This document shows, in pieces, positions 33,079 to 39,797 of a DNA stretch of 64,000 nucleotides. The stretch is from Paenibacillus elgii NBRC 100335 (GTDB lineage: Bacteria; Bacillota; Bacilli; Paenibacillales; NBRC-103111), in the NCBI RefSeq assembly GCF_004000865.1, contig NZ_BIMB01000030.1:21875-85874 (forward strand). The letters are read 5' to 3'. The notes under the pieces were generated by a model. That model was given only the letters and a program-made list of their open reading frames with translations. It was not told the DNA's origin and did not search any database. A program made the translations under genes and the position numbers. Position 1 is the first letter of the stretch. The number at the start of each line of letters is the position of its first letter.

Positions 33079-35025
33079 ATGATCGTTAACTGTCAAAATA
33101 TAAAAGCGTACCATGGCGCACAGCTTGTTCTTGAAGACGTAAACTTGGATATTCAGCAAGGCGAACGTATCGGACTGATCGGCCGCAACGGCAGCGGCAA
33201 ATCGACTTTGCTGCAATTGATCGCGGGACGGCTTCGTCCCGACGCCGGGCAGCTTACGGTCCGGAAAGGGACCCGAATCGGCTATTTGACGCAAATTCCG
33301 GCGGAATTCGAAGGCCGGACCGTCTATGACGTGCTGGCTCTCGGCCATCGGGAGCTGCTGGAGTGCCGCTTGAAAATGGCGGAGCTGGAGAAGCTCATGT
33401 CGGAGCCTGGCACCTCCGACAGCCCGGACCGGTTGGCCGGCTGGTTGGAGCAGTACGCGGCGCTGCAGGAGAAGTTCGAGCGCGAGGGCGGCTACGAGCT
33501 GGATGCCGTCATCGAGCGGGTCGCCGACGGCCTGCGCATTGACCGCGGCAGCTATGCCCAGACGTACGCCACGCTATCGGGAGGAGAGAAGACCCGCATC
33601 AATCTGGCCTCGCAGCTGATTCGCAAGCCCGAGCTGCTGCTGCTGGACGAACCGACGAATCACCTTGATCTGCACGGCGTCGAATGGCTGGAGGACTATT
33701 TAACCCAGTACGACGGTTCGTGCCTGATCGTCTCGCACGACCGGTATTTTCTGGACCGGGTCGTCACGAAGATTGTCGAGCTGGAGGATGGCGAATCGCA
33801 GTCGTACTTCACCAACTATACCGGCTATATGAAGGAGAAGGAGGCGCGGCTGCTTCAGCAGTTCGCCGACTATCAGGAGCAGCAGAAAAAGATCAAGAAG
33901 ATGATGGAGACGATCAAGCAGCTGGAAACGTGGGGGCGGATCGGCGACAACGGGAAGTTTTTCCGGCGGGCGGCTTCGATGCAAAAGGCGTTGGACCGCA
34001 TGGAGAAGCTGAAACGACCGATGCTGGAGGCGAAGAGCGCCGATTTCGGGCTGACGCAGGCGGACCGTTCGGGACGCAAGGTCGTGACGCTGGAAGGAAT
34101 CGGCAAAAGCTACGGAGGCCGGAAGCTGCTGGACGCGGTCGACGGAGCGCTGGCTTACGGCGACAAGGTTATGCTTATCGGGAAGAACGGGTCGGGAAAA
34201 TCGACCTTGTTCAAGCTGATCCTCGGCGAGGAAGCCGTCGATGAGGGGCGCTTCGAATGGGGTGCGCGCGTGGACATCGGCTATTTGGCCCAGCAGGAAT
34301 ACCCGGATGGGCCGAAGAAGTCGGTGCTGGACTATTTCCGCAGCGAAGCAGGGCTGGAGGAAGGAGAGGCTCGGGGGATTCTGGCCAAATATTTGTTTTA
34401 CGGCCCGGATGTGTTCAAGTCGATCCATCTGCTGTCGGGCGGGGAATGGACGCGGCTGAGGCTGGCGCTGCTGGTGCTTCGCAAGCCGAATCTGCTGCTG
34501 CTCGACGAGCCGACGAACCACTTGGATATCGCCTCGCGGGAAGCGCTGGAGGAAGCGCTGGAGACGTTCCCGGGCACCGTGCTCGCCATCTCGCATGACC
34601 GGTATTTCATCAACCGGCTGGCCGGACGCATCTGGGAGCTGGACCAAGGCAGGATCACCGTCTATCTGGGCAGCTTCGACGAGTATCAGGAGAAGCGGAA
34701 GCAGCGCGGCAGCTGGGGCGTTCAGAGCGGGGCAGCCGCCTCTCCTGTGGCCGTGAAGGCCAAGGTTGCTGTTCCAGCCGCGGCGCAGGGCAGGACGAAC
34801 GGGCGCGGGAAAGCGGCGGACCGCGAGCGGGAGCGCGACACGCTGGAGCGGGCCATTGTCCAGGCGGAGGAACGGCTCGCCGCCTTGGATGCTGCTATGC
34901 AGGAGCAGGAGCAGGAGGCGGGTACGGATACGCGTTCGCTTAGCGAGCGATGGGCGGAGCGGGAAGCTGCGCAGGAAGAGCTTGACCGCCTCTATGAGCA
35001 ATGGTTGGCAATGGGAGAGGAGTAG
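33079..35025 (+). CDS. ABC-F family ATPase, probable antibiotic-resistance ribosome-protection protein
   Basis: A 648-residue soluble protein with two ABC cassettes and no membrane segments. The first has GRNGSGKST (~residue 36), LSGGEKTR and LLLLDEPTNHLD; the second has GKNGSGKST, LSGGEWTR and LLLLDEPTNHLD. Between them is the ABC-F interdomain linker (EKEARLLQQFADYQEQQKK and the following helix), which reaches the ribosomal exit site. The C-terminal ~110 residues form an Ala/Glu/Arg-rich coiled coil. The ATG at 33079 has GGAGGA. The upstream leader/attenuator favours a drug-inducible protection factor (VmlR/Lsa/Vga-like) over a housekeeping ABC-F, but substrate drugs cannot be read off. Confidence 0.88.
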   Translation: MIVNCQNIKAYHGAQLVLEDVNLDIQQGERIGLIGRNGSGKSTLLQLIAGRLRPDAGQLTVRKGTRIGYLTQIPAEFEGRTVYDVLALGHRELLECRLKMAELEKLMSEPGTSDSPDRLAGWLEQYAALQEKFEREGGYELDAVIERVADGLRIDRGSYAQTYATLSGGEKTRINLASQLIRKPELLLLDEPTNHLDLHGVEWLEDYLTQYDGSCLIVSHDRYFLDRVVTKIVELEDGESQSYFTNYTGYMKEKEARLLQQFADYQEQQKKIKKMMETIKQLETWGRIGDNGKFFRRAASMQKALDRMEKLKRPMLEAKSADFGLTQADRSGRKVVTLEGIGKSYGGRKLLDAVDGALAYGDKVMLIGKNGSGKSTLFKLILGEEAVDEGRFEWGARVDIGYLAQQEYPDGPKKSVLDYFRSEAGLEEGEARGILAKYLFYGPDVFKSIHLLSGGEWTRLRLALLVLRKPNLLLLDEPTNHLDIASREALEEALETFPGTVLAISHDRYFINRLAGRIWELDQGRITVYLGSFDEYQEKRKQRGSWGVQSGAAASPVAVKAKVAVPAAAQGRTNGRGKAADRERERDTLERAIVQAEERLAALDAAMQEQEQEAGTDTRSLSERWAEREAAQEELDRLYEQWLAMGEE

Positions 35026-35038
35026 GCAGGGCAAAGAC

Positions 35039-35086
35039 AAAGGACCGTTTCGCGCCAGAGGATGAGGCGTGGAACGGTCCTTTTTT
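35039..35086. terminator. Bidirectional terminator
   Basis: AAAGGACCGTTtCgCGCC pairs with GGCGTgGAACGGTCCTTTT, followed by T-run; it separates convergent ABC-F and gluQRS genes. Confidence 0.88.
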
Positions 35087-35099
35087 GGTTAAAATATAT

Positions 35100-36065
35100 T
35101 CAAGCGCTGGCGGTCAGAAGGCCGAGCGTCTCCCGGCTTAAAGCAATTCGTTGGCCGGAGAGGCGTTCCAGCGTGAATAGCGGAACCAGCTCAGCCGCTT
35201 TTGCCGGTTCGGGGCGGTCGAGCAGGCCGGCTGCATAAGCCAAATGGCCGATCAGCCGCTCCGGCGGAATGCCGGCGGCGCGGAGAGTGGCCAGAGAGAG
35301 GCTGCGGTCCCGCTTGGACAATCTGCCGCCCTCCGGACCACAGAGCAGCGGAACGTGGCAGAAGCTCGGCGGAGCCGCCTCCAGCAGCTCGTACAAGACG
35401 AGCTGCCTCGGGGTCGAATCGAGAAGATCCGCTCCCCGCAGCACATCAGTGATCTCCATGGCGGCATCGTCGACGACGACCGCCAACTGGTAGCTGAACT
35501 GTCCGTCCGCGCGTTTGACGACAAAATCGCCGAGAGCGCCGGGCAGCACGTGCTGTACGCCCGCCATGCCGTCCGCGAAGGAGAAGGAGCGCTCCGGAAC
35601 GGCCACCCGCAAGGACGGGGGCTTAATCTGGGCTTTGCGCGCGCGGTCCTCTTCGCTGAGCGCCTTGCACAGCCCAGTATAAACGGAGCCTTCCGAGGCA
35701 AGGCCATGCGGGGCGCTGGCGATGGCGGCCAGCTCCGCCCGGCTGCAATAGCAAGGATAGAGCCGTCCGCTGCGCTCCAAGCGCCGGACCGCCTGTTCAT
35801 ACAGCTCCAGCCGCTGGCTTTGCAGATAGGGCCCGTAAAGGCCGCCGGTGGCTGGACCTTCGTCCCAGTCCAATCCCATCCAGGTTAGATCTTCTACGAT
35901 GAGCTGAGTATATTCCGGGCGGGAGCGAGGCCCGTCGATATCCTCGATACGCAGTACGAACGTACCGGAGGCGTGCCGCATTTGCAGCCAGGCGAGCAGC
36001 GCCGTAAAGGCGTTGCCGATATGCATCGGTCCCGAAGGCGTCGGGGCGAACCGTCCGCGTCTCAT
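35100..36065 (-). CDS. gluQRS: Glutamyl-Q tRNA(Asp) synthetase
   Basis: A 321-residue truncated glutamyl-tRNA synthetase paralog without the anticodon-binding domain. The HIGH-type motif is RFAPTPSGPMHIGNA (residues ~5-19), the KMSKS-type motif is LSKRDRS (~250), and CYCSRAEL contains part of the zinc site. GluQRS activates glutamate and attaches it to queuosine at position 34 of tRNA-Asp. It lies 210 bp downstream of, and on the same strand as, a tRNA-Asp(GTC) gene, so substrate and enzyme genes are linked here. GAGGTGATT precedes the ATG. Confidence 0.92.
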   Translation of the reverse strand: MRRGRFAPTPSGPMHIGNAFTALLAWLQMRHASGTFVLRIEDIDGPRSRPEYTQLIVEDLTWMGLDWDEGPATGGLYGPYLQSQRLELYEQAVRRLERSGRLYPCYCSRAELAAIASAPHGLASEGSVYTGLCKALSEEDRARKAQIKPPSLRVAVPERSFSFADGMAGVQHVLPGALGDFVVKRADGQFSYQLAVVVDDAAMEITDVLRGADLLDSTPRQLVLYELLEAAPPSFCHVPLLCGPEGGRLSKRDRSLSLATLRAAGIPPERLIGHLAYAAGLLDRPEPAKAAELVPLFTLERLSGQRIALSRETLGLLTASA

Positions 36066-36136
36066 CGAATCACCTCGCAGGTATACAAAAAAGAGCAGGA
36101 TCTCCCCTGCCCGGTTGGTTATGTATGATGTATGTG

Positions 36137-36177
36137 ATCCCTTGCAATGAAGTTAATCATGGCGGAGCCGACGGGAT
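36137..36177. repeat. Partial duplicate of the tRNA-Asp 3' end and flank (copy A)
   Basis: A 41-bp segment nearly identical to 36251-36292, from ATCCCTTGCA through TGGCGGAGCCGACGGGAT. It contains the last ~16 bases of the tRNA gene plus its downstream flank. One base differs in length. The 73 bp between copies hold an imperfect hairpin (TTTCACT... AGTGAA). Confidence 0.85.
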
Positions 36178-36250
36178 ACTCTCCGTTTCACTCCGAGACT
36201 GCGAAGTAACGCTATCGAAGTGAACGCTCCGACGAACCCTATGGGTTCTC

Positions 36251-36292
36251 ATCCCTTGCAATGAAGTTAATCAATGGCGGAGCCGACGGGAT
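36251..36292. repeat. tRNA-Asp 3' end and flank (copy B, attached to intact tRNA)
   Basis: Matches copy A at 36137-36177. This copy continues into the complete tRNA gene. Duplicated tRNA 3' ends mark either tandem tRNA loss or a past site-specific integration. Confidence 0.85.
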
Positions 36293-36351
36293 TCGAACCC
36301 GCGGTCTCCTGCGTGACAGGCAGGCATGTTAGGCCTCTACACCACGGCTCC
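36275..36351 (-). tRNA. tRNA-Asp (GTC)
   Basis: A complete 77-base tRNA with encoded CCA. Acceptor GGAGCCG/CGGCTCC with discriminator G, D-arm with AGAGGCC loop, anticodon stem CCTGC/GCAGG around CTGTCAC (anticodon GTC at 36315-36317, complement), and T-arm GCGGG TTCGAAT CCCGT. G34 of this tRNA is the queuosine site that GluQRS glutamylates. Confidence 0.95.
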
Positions 36352-36566
36352 GCGTTAGGGACAACAATGATAATAACACAGCCGCCCGATTTTGGCAAGT
36401 AGCTCGGAGAGAAGAATGGGCCGGATGAAGGAAGCCGCACCGGTCCCGAAAATAATCTGCGGCCGCACTTTTCCCAGTTCTTTCGGTTCCTGACTACAAA
36501 TGGACACATTCCTGAAAATTGAACGTTGGTTAGTCACAAAATATTCACAAATGTCGAAATTTGTTT

Positions 36567-36595
36567 TTCCACGGCTCCCTCTTCGGAGGTATAAT
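36567..36595 (+). promoter_or_regulatory. Candidate promoter of the DUF1641/ndh operon
   Basis: TTCCAC (36567-36572) and TATAAT (36590-36595) with a 17-base spacer. No other gene is seen between 36352 and 36793. Confidence 0.45.
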
Positions 36596-36641
36596 CTATA
36601 AGTATATAGGGTTCCGTTTCGACCTGATCATGCTCCCGAAA

Positions 36642-36659
36642 ATGTGAAAATTGTAACAA
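36642..36659 (+). promoter_or_regulatory. Candidate Rex operator
   Basis: ATGTGAAAATTGTAACAA matches the Rex consensus TTGTGAAnnnnTTCACAA at 11 of 14 fixed positions (12 if TTAACAA is allowed). It lies downstream of the predicted promoter and upstream of a type II NADH dehydrogenase operon, a known Rex target in B. subtilis. Confidence 0.5.
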
Positions 36660-36793
36660 GCGTGAGGGGGGCCTCCGAACGGGCTTCTTCTCGCTTCCTA
36701 TATTTTCGAGAAAAACATGATGTTTGCATTGCCTGACCAGGTATCGACACAATTAACGGACTTCTATTCCAATGTAAAGGAGGACGTTCTCTA

Positions 36794-37228
36794 ATGTCAG
36801 TAGCATCCACTCAACAAGCGGTAGTTGCAGCCGAGCCCACCCGGGAATCCTTGGATGTGCTTGATCAGTTGATGAAGCCCGAGGTGCAGGAGTCTTTAAC
36901 GGTGTTGGTCGAGAATTTGCCGAAGCTGGCGGAAATGGTGACCATCCTCACCAAAACGTACGATTTGGTACAAAATGTAGCCACGGACCGCGTCTTTATC
37001 GAGGACATCAAAGGCGGCGTCGAAGAATTCGTGAAGCCGATTCAGGACAAAGCCAAAGGTCTGGCATCCGCGGCAATCGAAGCGAACGACCGTGCGCAGG
37101 ACGAATCCACAACGATCGGTCTGTTCGGTTTGCTCAAAATGCTGAAAGACCCGCAAGTCCAAAAGATGTTCCGTTTTTCTCAGGCATTCTTGGATGTCTT
37201 GGCTGAGCGCCAGCAGCAGCGTCAATAA
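36794..37228 (+). CDS. DUF1641 family protein (YjlC-like)
   Basis: A 144-residue helical protein of the DUF1641 family. The MKPEVQESLTVLVENLPKLA and LFGLLKMLKDPQVQKMFRFS segments are typical. Its function is unknown, but in B. subtilis the homologous yjlC lies in an operon with ndh (yjlD), exactly as here. A role linked to type II NADH dehydrogenase is therefore likely from conserved synteny. AAAGGAGG precedes the ATG, and the dehydrogenase gene starts 26 bp downstream. Confidence 0.85.
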   Translation: MSVASTQQAVVAAEPTRESLDVLDQLMKPEVQESLTVLVENLPKLAEMVTILTKTYDLVQNVATDRVFIEDIKGGVEEFVKPIQDKAKGLASAAIEANDRAQDESTTIGLFGLLKMLKDPQVQKMFRFSQAFLDVLAERQQQRQ

Positions 37229-37254
37229 TATAGGAAAGCTGAATCAAGGAGCGG

Positions 37255-38442
37255 ATGAACAGGATGGCTAAGCATATTTTGATACTAGGCGGCGGCTACG
37301 GCGGATTGCTGAGCGCCCTGACGGCCCGGAATTACATGACGGCGGAAGAAGCGACGATTACGGTCGTTAACCGTTATCCGACGCATCAGATTATTACAGA
37401 GCTGCACCGGTTGGCTGTGGGCAACCTGACGGAAAAAGCGGTTGCCCTGCCGTTGGAAAAGCTCTTGCGCGGTAAAAATGTCAATCTTCAGATCGATACG
37501 GTCGAAGAGATTCGCCCGGACCAGAAAGAAGTTCTGATGGCCAGCGGCAAAACGTACGATTACGATGTGCTCGTTATTGCTCTTGGCAGCGAAACGGCGT
37601 TCTTCGGCATTCCGGGTCTGAAGGAGCACAGCTTCGTTCTGAAATCCGTGAACGACGCCAACCGCCTTCGCGCGCATGTGGAAGCTCGCATCGACGAGTA
37701 CAGCCGCACGAAAAACAAAGCTGATGCGACGTTCGTTGTCGGCGGCGGCGGATTGACCGGCATCGAGCTTGTCGGCGAATTTGCGGACATGCTGCCTAAG
37801 CTTTGCCGCAGCAAAGGCGTCGACTTTAACGATATTTCCCTGTATACCGTGGAAGCGGGTCCGTCCATTTTGGCCGGCTTCGCACAAGAGCTTGTCGAGC
37901 GTGCGCAAACAAGCCTCGAGAAGCGCGGCGTGAAGTTCCTGACCGGCGTTGCGATTACGGAAATGCAGGAGAATACGGTATTCCTCAAGGACGGCAGCTC
38001 CATCGAGACGAACACGCTCGTCTGGACCGGTGGTGTACAAGGCAACTCCGTCGTGGCCAACTGCGGTATCGAAGTCAACCGCGGCCGTGCAACGGTAACG
38101 GAAGGCTTGCAATCCACGTCCCATAAAGATATCTTCCTCGCCGGCGACAGCGCGGTCGTTATGGGCAACGAAGGACGTCCTTACCCGCCGACGGCACAGT
38201 TGGCTTGGCAAATGGGCGAGACGATCGGACATAACATTTTCGCTTACTTCAACAACGCGCCGATGGATACGTTCACGCCGGTATTCTCCGGTACGCTGGC
38301 GAGCCTTGGCCGCAAAGACGCAATCGGTACGGTTGGCGGAAACCAAACGCGCCTCAAAGGCCTTCCGGCTTCGCTGATGAAAGAAGCGAGCAACATGCGC
38401 TATTTGACTCATATCAACGGTCTGTTTACACTCGCTTATTAA
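37255..38442 (+). CDS. ndh: Type II NADH:quinone oxidoreductase (NDH-2)
   Basis: A 395-residue flavoprotein of the NDH-2 family, which passes electrons from NADH to menaquinone at the membrane surface without pumping protons. The FAD loop is ILILGGGYGGLLSAL (~8-22), the NADH loop is FVVGGGGLTGIELVGEFAD (~157-175), and the second FAD motif is DIFLAGDSA. The start is ambiguous: the ATG at 37255 is only three bases from AAGGAG, while the ATG at 37264 (MAKHILI) has 12-base spacing. Together with the DUF1641 gene and a candidate Rex box it forms a redox-regulated respiratory operon. Confidence 0.92.
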   Translation: MNRMAKHILILGGGYGGLLSALTARNYMTAEEATITVVNRYPTHQIITELHRLAVGNLTEKAVALPLEKLLRGKNVNLQIDTVEEIRPDQKEVLMASGKTYDYDVLVIALGSETAFFGIPGLKEHSFVLKSVNDANRLRAHVEARIDEYSRTKNKADATFVVGGGGLTGIELVGEFADMLPKLCRSKGVDFNDISLYTVEAGPSILAGFAQELVERAQTSLEKRGVKFLTGVAITEMQENTVFLKDGSSIETNTLVWTGGVQGNSVVANCGIEVNRGRATVTEGLQSTSHKDIFLAGDSAVVMGNEGRPYPPTAQLAWQMGETIGHNIFAYFNNAPMDTFTPVFSGTLASLGRKDAIGTVGGNQTRLKGLPASLMKEASNMRYLTHINGLFTLAY

Positions 38443-38453
38443 TTTTTAACAAG

Positions 38454-38481
38454 AGGGCGCCCTGCCGGGTGCCTTTTTTTT
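38454..38481 (+). terminator. Terminator of the ndh operon
   Basis: AGGGCGCC pairs with GGGTGCCT across a short loop, then a run of seven T. Confidence 0.75.
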
Positions 38482-38494
38482 GTTTACGTTGCTC

Positions 38495-38523
38495 TTGCTT
38501 TTTGGTTAGCGTTCACTTACAAT
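38495..38523 (+). promoter_or_regulatory. tetR promoter with internal operator
   Basis: TTGCTT (38495-38500) and TACAAT (38518-38523) with a 17-base spacer. GTTAGCGTTCACTTAC (38505-38520) fills the spacer and matches, in inverted orientation, the palindrome before the reductase gene at 39130-39145. The predicted transcription start coincides with the ATG at 38530. Confidence 0.65.
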
Positions 38524-38529
38524 ATTCTC

Positions 38530-39108
38530 ATGATGAAAAAGCCTCATATCGATAGCAAGAAAAAGGATATTTTGCAGGCGGCCATGCGTCTGTTCGCCAC
38601 CAAAGGGATCGACGGCATTTCCGTCAAAGAGATCGGGGAGGCAGCCGGTGTCACCGATGCCGCCATTTACAAGCATTTTAAAAGCAAGCAGGTGATGGCG
38701 CTCGAAGCGTTCTCCCATTACTGCGGCGGCTATACGCGCTTGATCGACTATATGGCCGGGCAGCCGGGGACGTTCCGCAGCCGGTTCCACCGCTTGATTG
38801 ACGAAGTGCTGCGCATGCATGATGAGGACCAGTACGGCATGCTGCTGCTTGCCCAGCAGCATGAAATTTTCATGGAAGCCAGCCGCAGCGGAGAGAGACA
38901 GCTATTCGACGCCCTCGTTGCCTTCATCGAGCAAGGCATTGAGCGTGGAGAGCTTCCCGAGCAGGATGCCCGGTTGTCGGCCGTGCTGATTATCGGAGCG
39001 TTCAATCAGATGGCGCTCTCCAGCCTGCATGGGGAGCTTCCGGCCCGCCTAGAGCCGTTGGCAGCGGAAGTGAAACAGAGGTTTTCCCACTTATTAGGTC
39101 AGCTTTGA
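38530..39108 (+). CDS. TetR/AcrR family transcriptional regulator
   Basis: A 192-residue TetR repressor. The N-terminal helix-turn-helix spans ~8-54 (ILQAAMRLFATKGIDGISVK, EIGEAAGVTDAAIYKHFKSK), and a ligand-binding helical domain follows. No ribosome binding site precedes the ATG, and the predicted -10 ends only six bases before it, so the mRNA may be leaderless. Operators shared with the downstream reductase gene indicate autorepression plus control of that gene. Confidence 0.88.
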   Translation: MMKKPHIDSKKKDILQAAMRLFATKGIDGISVKEIGEAAGVTDAAIYKHFKSKQVMALEAFSHYCGGYTRLIDYMAGQPGTFRSRFHRLIDEVLRMHDEDQYGMLLLAQQHEIFMEASRSGERQLFDALVAFIEQGIERGELPEQDARLSAVLIIGAFNQMALSSLHGELPARLEPLAAEVKQRFSHLLGQL

Positions 39109-39129
39109 CCTTTTCTTTTTGTATACAAA

Positions 39130-39145
39130 GTTAGTGAATGCTAAC
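39130..39145 (+). promoter_or_regulatory. Palindromic TetR operator before reductase gene
   Basis: GTTAGTGAATGCTAAC is a palindrome (GTTAG/CTAAC arms). Its reverse complement matches the tetR promoter site at 14 of 16 positions. Confidence 0.65.
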
Positions 39146-39165
39146 TAAAAGGAGCGGGTTCAGTC

Positions 39166-39744
39166 ATGAAAAAAATTTTGATCGTGCAAGGAAATCCGGT
39201 GGAGCACAGCTACGGATGGGCGTTGGGGGATGCTTACGCGGAGGGAGCCGCGGCTGTCGGGGCCGAGGTTCGGGTAATTCGTCTGGCGGAGCTGGACTTT
39301 AACCCGAATCTATCGGGCGGCTACAAAAATAAGCTTCCATTGGAGGACGATCTGGTCAAGGCGCAGGAATCGATCCGGTGGGCGGAGCATCTGGTCTTTA
39401 CGTATCCAATCTGGTGGGGCGGTCCGCCTGCGCTGCTCAAGGGCTTTCTCGACCGCGTTTTCCTGCCGGGCTACGCTTTTAAATACAAGAAAGGCTCCCC
39501 GCTGCCCGATCAGCTGCTCAAAGGCAGAACGGCGAGGCTGATCGTGACGATGGATGGGCCTGTCTGGTATTACCGGCTTGTGCAAGGCCAACCGGGTCAT
39601 CGGATGATGAAGGTGTCCACGTTGCAGTTCTGCGGCATCCGGCCCGTCAAGGTAACCTCGATCGGTCAAGTCGGCAAGTTGACGGACACGGAGCGAGAGC
39701 ATTGGCTGGCGAAAGTGAACCGTCTGGGACAAGCTTTGTCGTAA
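39166..39744 (+). CDS. Flavodoxin-fold NAD(P)H-dependent oxidoreductase (NQO/KefG-like)
   Basis: A 192-residue flavodoxin-like protein of the NAD(P)H dehydrogenase (quinone) family. It has ILIVQGNPVEHSYGWALGDAY (in parts; the FMN phosphate region), VFTYPIWWGGPPALLKGFLDR (in parts) and PGYAFKYKKGSPLPDQLLKG, all characteristic. These enzymes reduce quinones or electrophiles by two electrons. Its TetR operator suggests induction by a quinone-like compound. It converges with an MFS exporter, separated by a terminator. Confidence 0.9.
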   Translation: MKKILIVQGNPVEHSYGWALGDAYAEGAAAVGAEVRVIRLAELDFNPNLSGGYKNKLPLEDDLVKAQESIRWAEHLVFTYPIWWGGPPALLKGFLDRVFLPGYAFKYKKGSPLPDQLLKGRTARLIVTMDGPVWYYRLVQGQPGHRMMKVSTLQFCGIRPVKVTSIGQVGKLTDTEREHWLAKVNRLGQALS

Positions 39745-39750
39745 GCAAAA

Positions 39751-39789
39751 AAAGAAGCCTGCGTCTCCACAAAGGGGACACAGGCTTCA
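39751..39789. terminator. Bidirectional terminator
   Basis: GAAGCCTGCGTCTCC faces GGGGACACAGGCTTC, with A-rich 5' and T-containing 3' flanks, between convergent genes. Confidence 0.75.
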
Positions 39790-39797
39790 AGCGCATA

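Noticed and set aside
33700..35040. Minus-strand open frame (446 codons) opposite the ABC-F gene
   Set aside because: Shadow frame of the ATPase; Leu/Gln/Arg-rich without motifs.
36137..36177. A second tRNA gene
   Set aside because: Only the 3' ~16 bases plus flank are present; there is no anticodon or D-arm, so it is a repeat, not a gene.
36267..36509. 80-codon minus-strand frame overlapping the tRNA
   Set aside because: It runs through the tRNA-Asp gene and shows no protein-like features.
36536..36556. TTGTGAATATTTTGTGAC (complement) as a Rex box
   Set aside because: The half-sites are a direct repeat rather than the required inverted repeat; the site at 36642 fits better.
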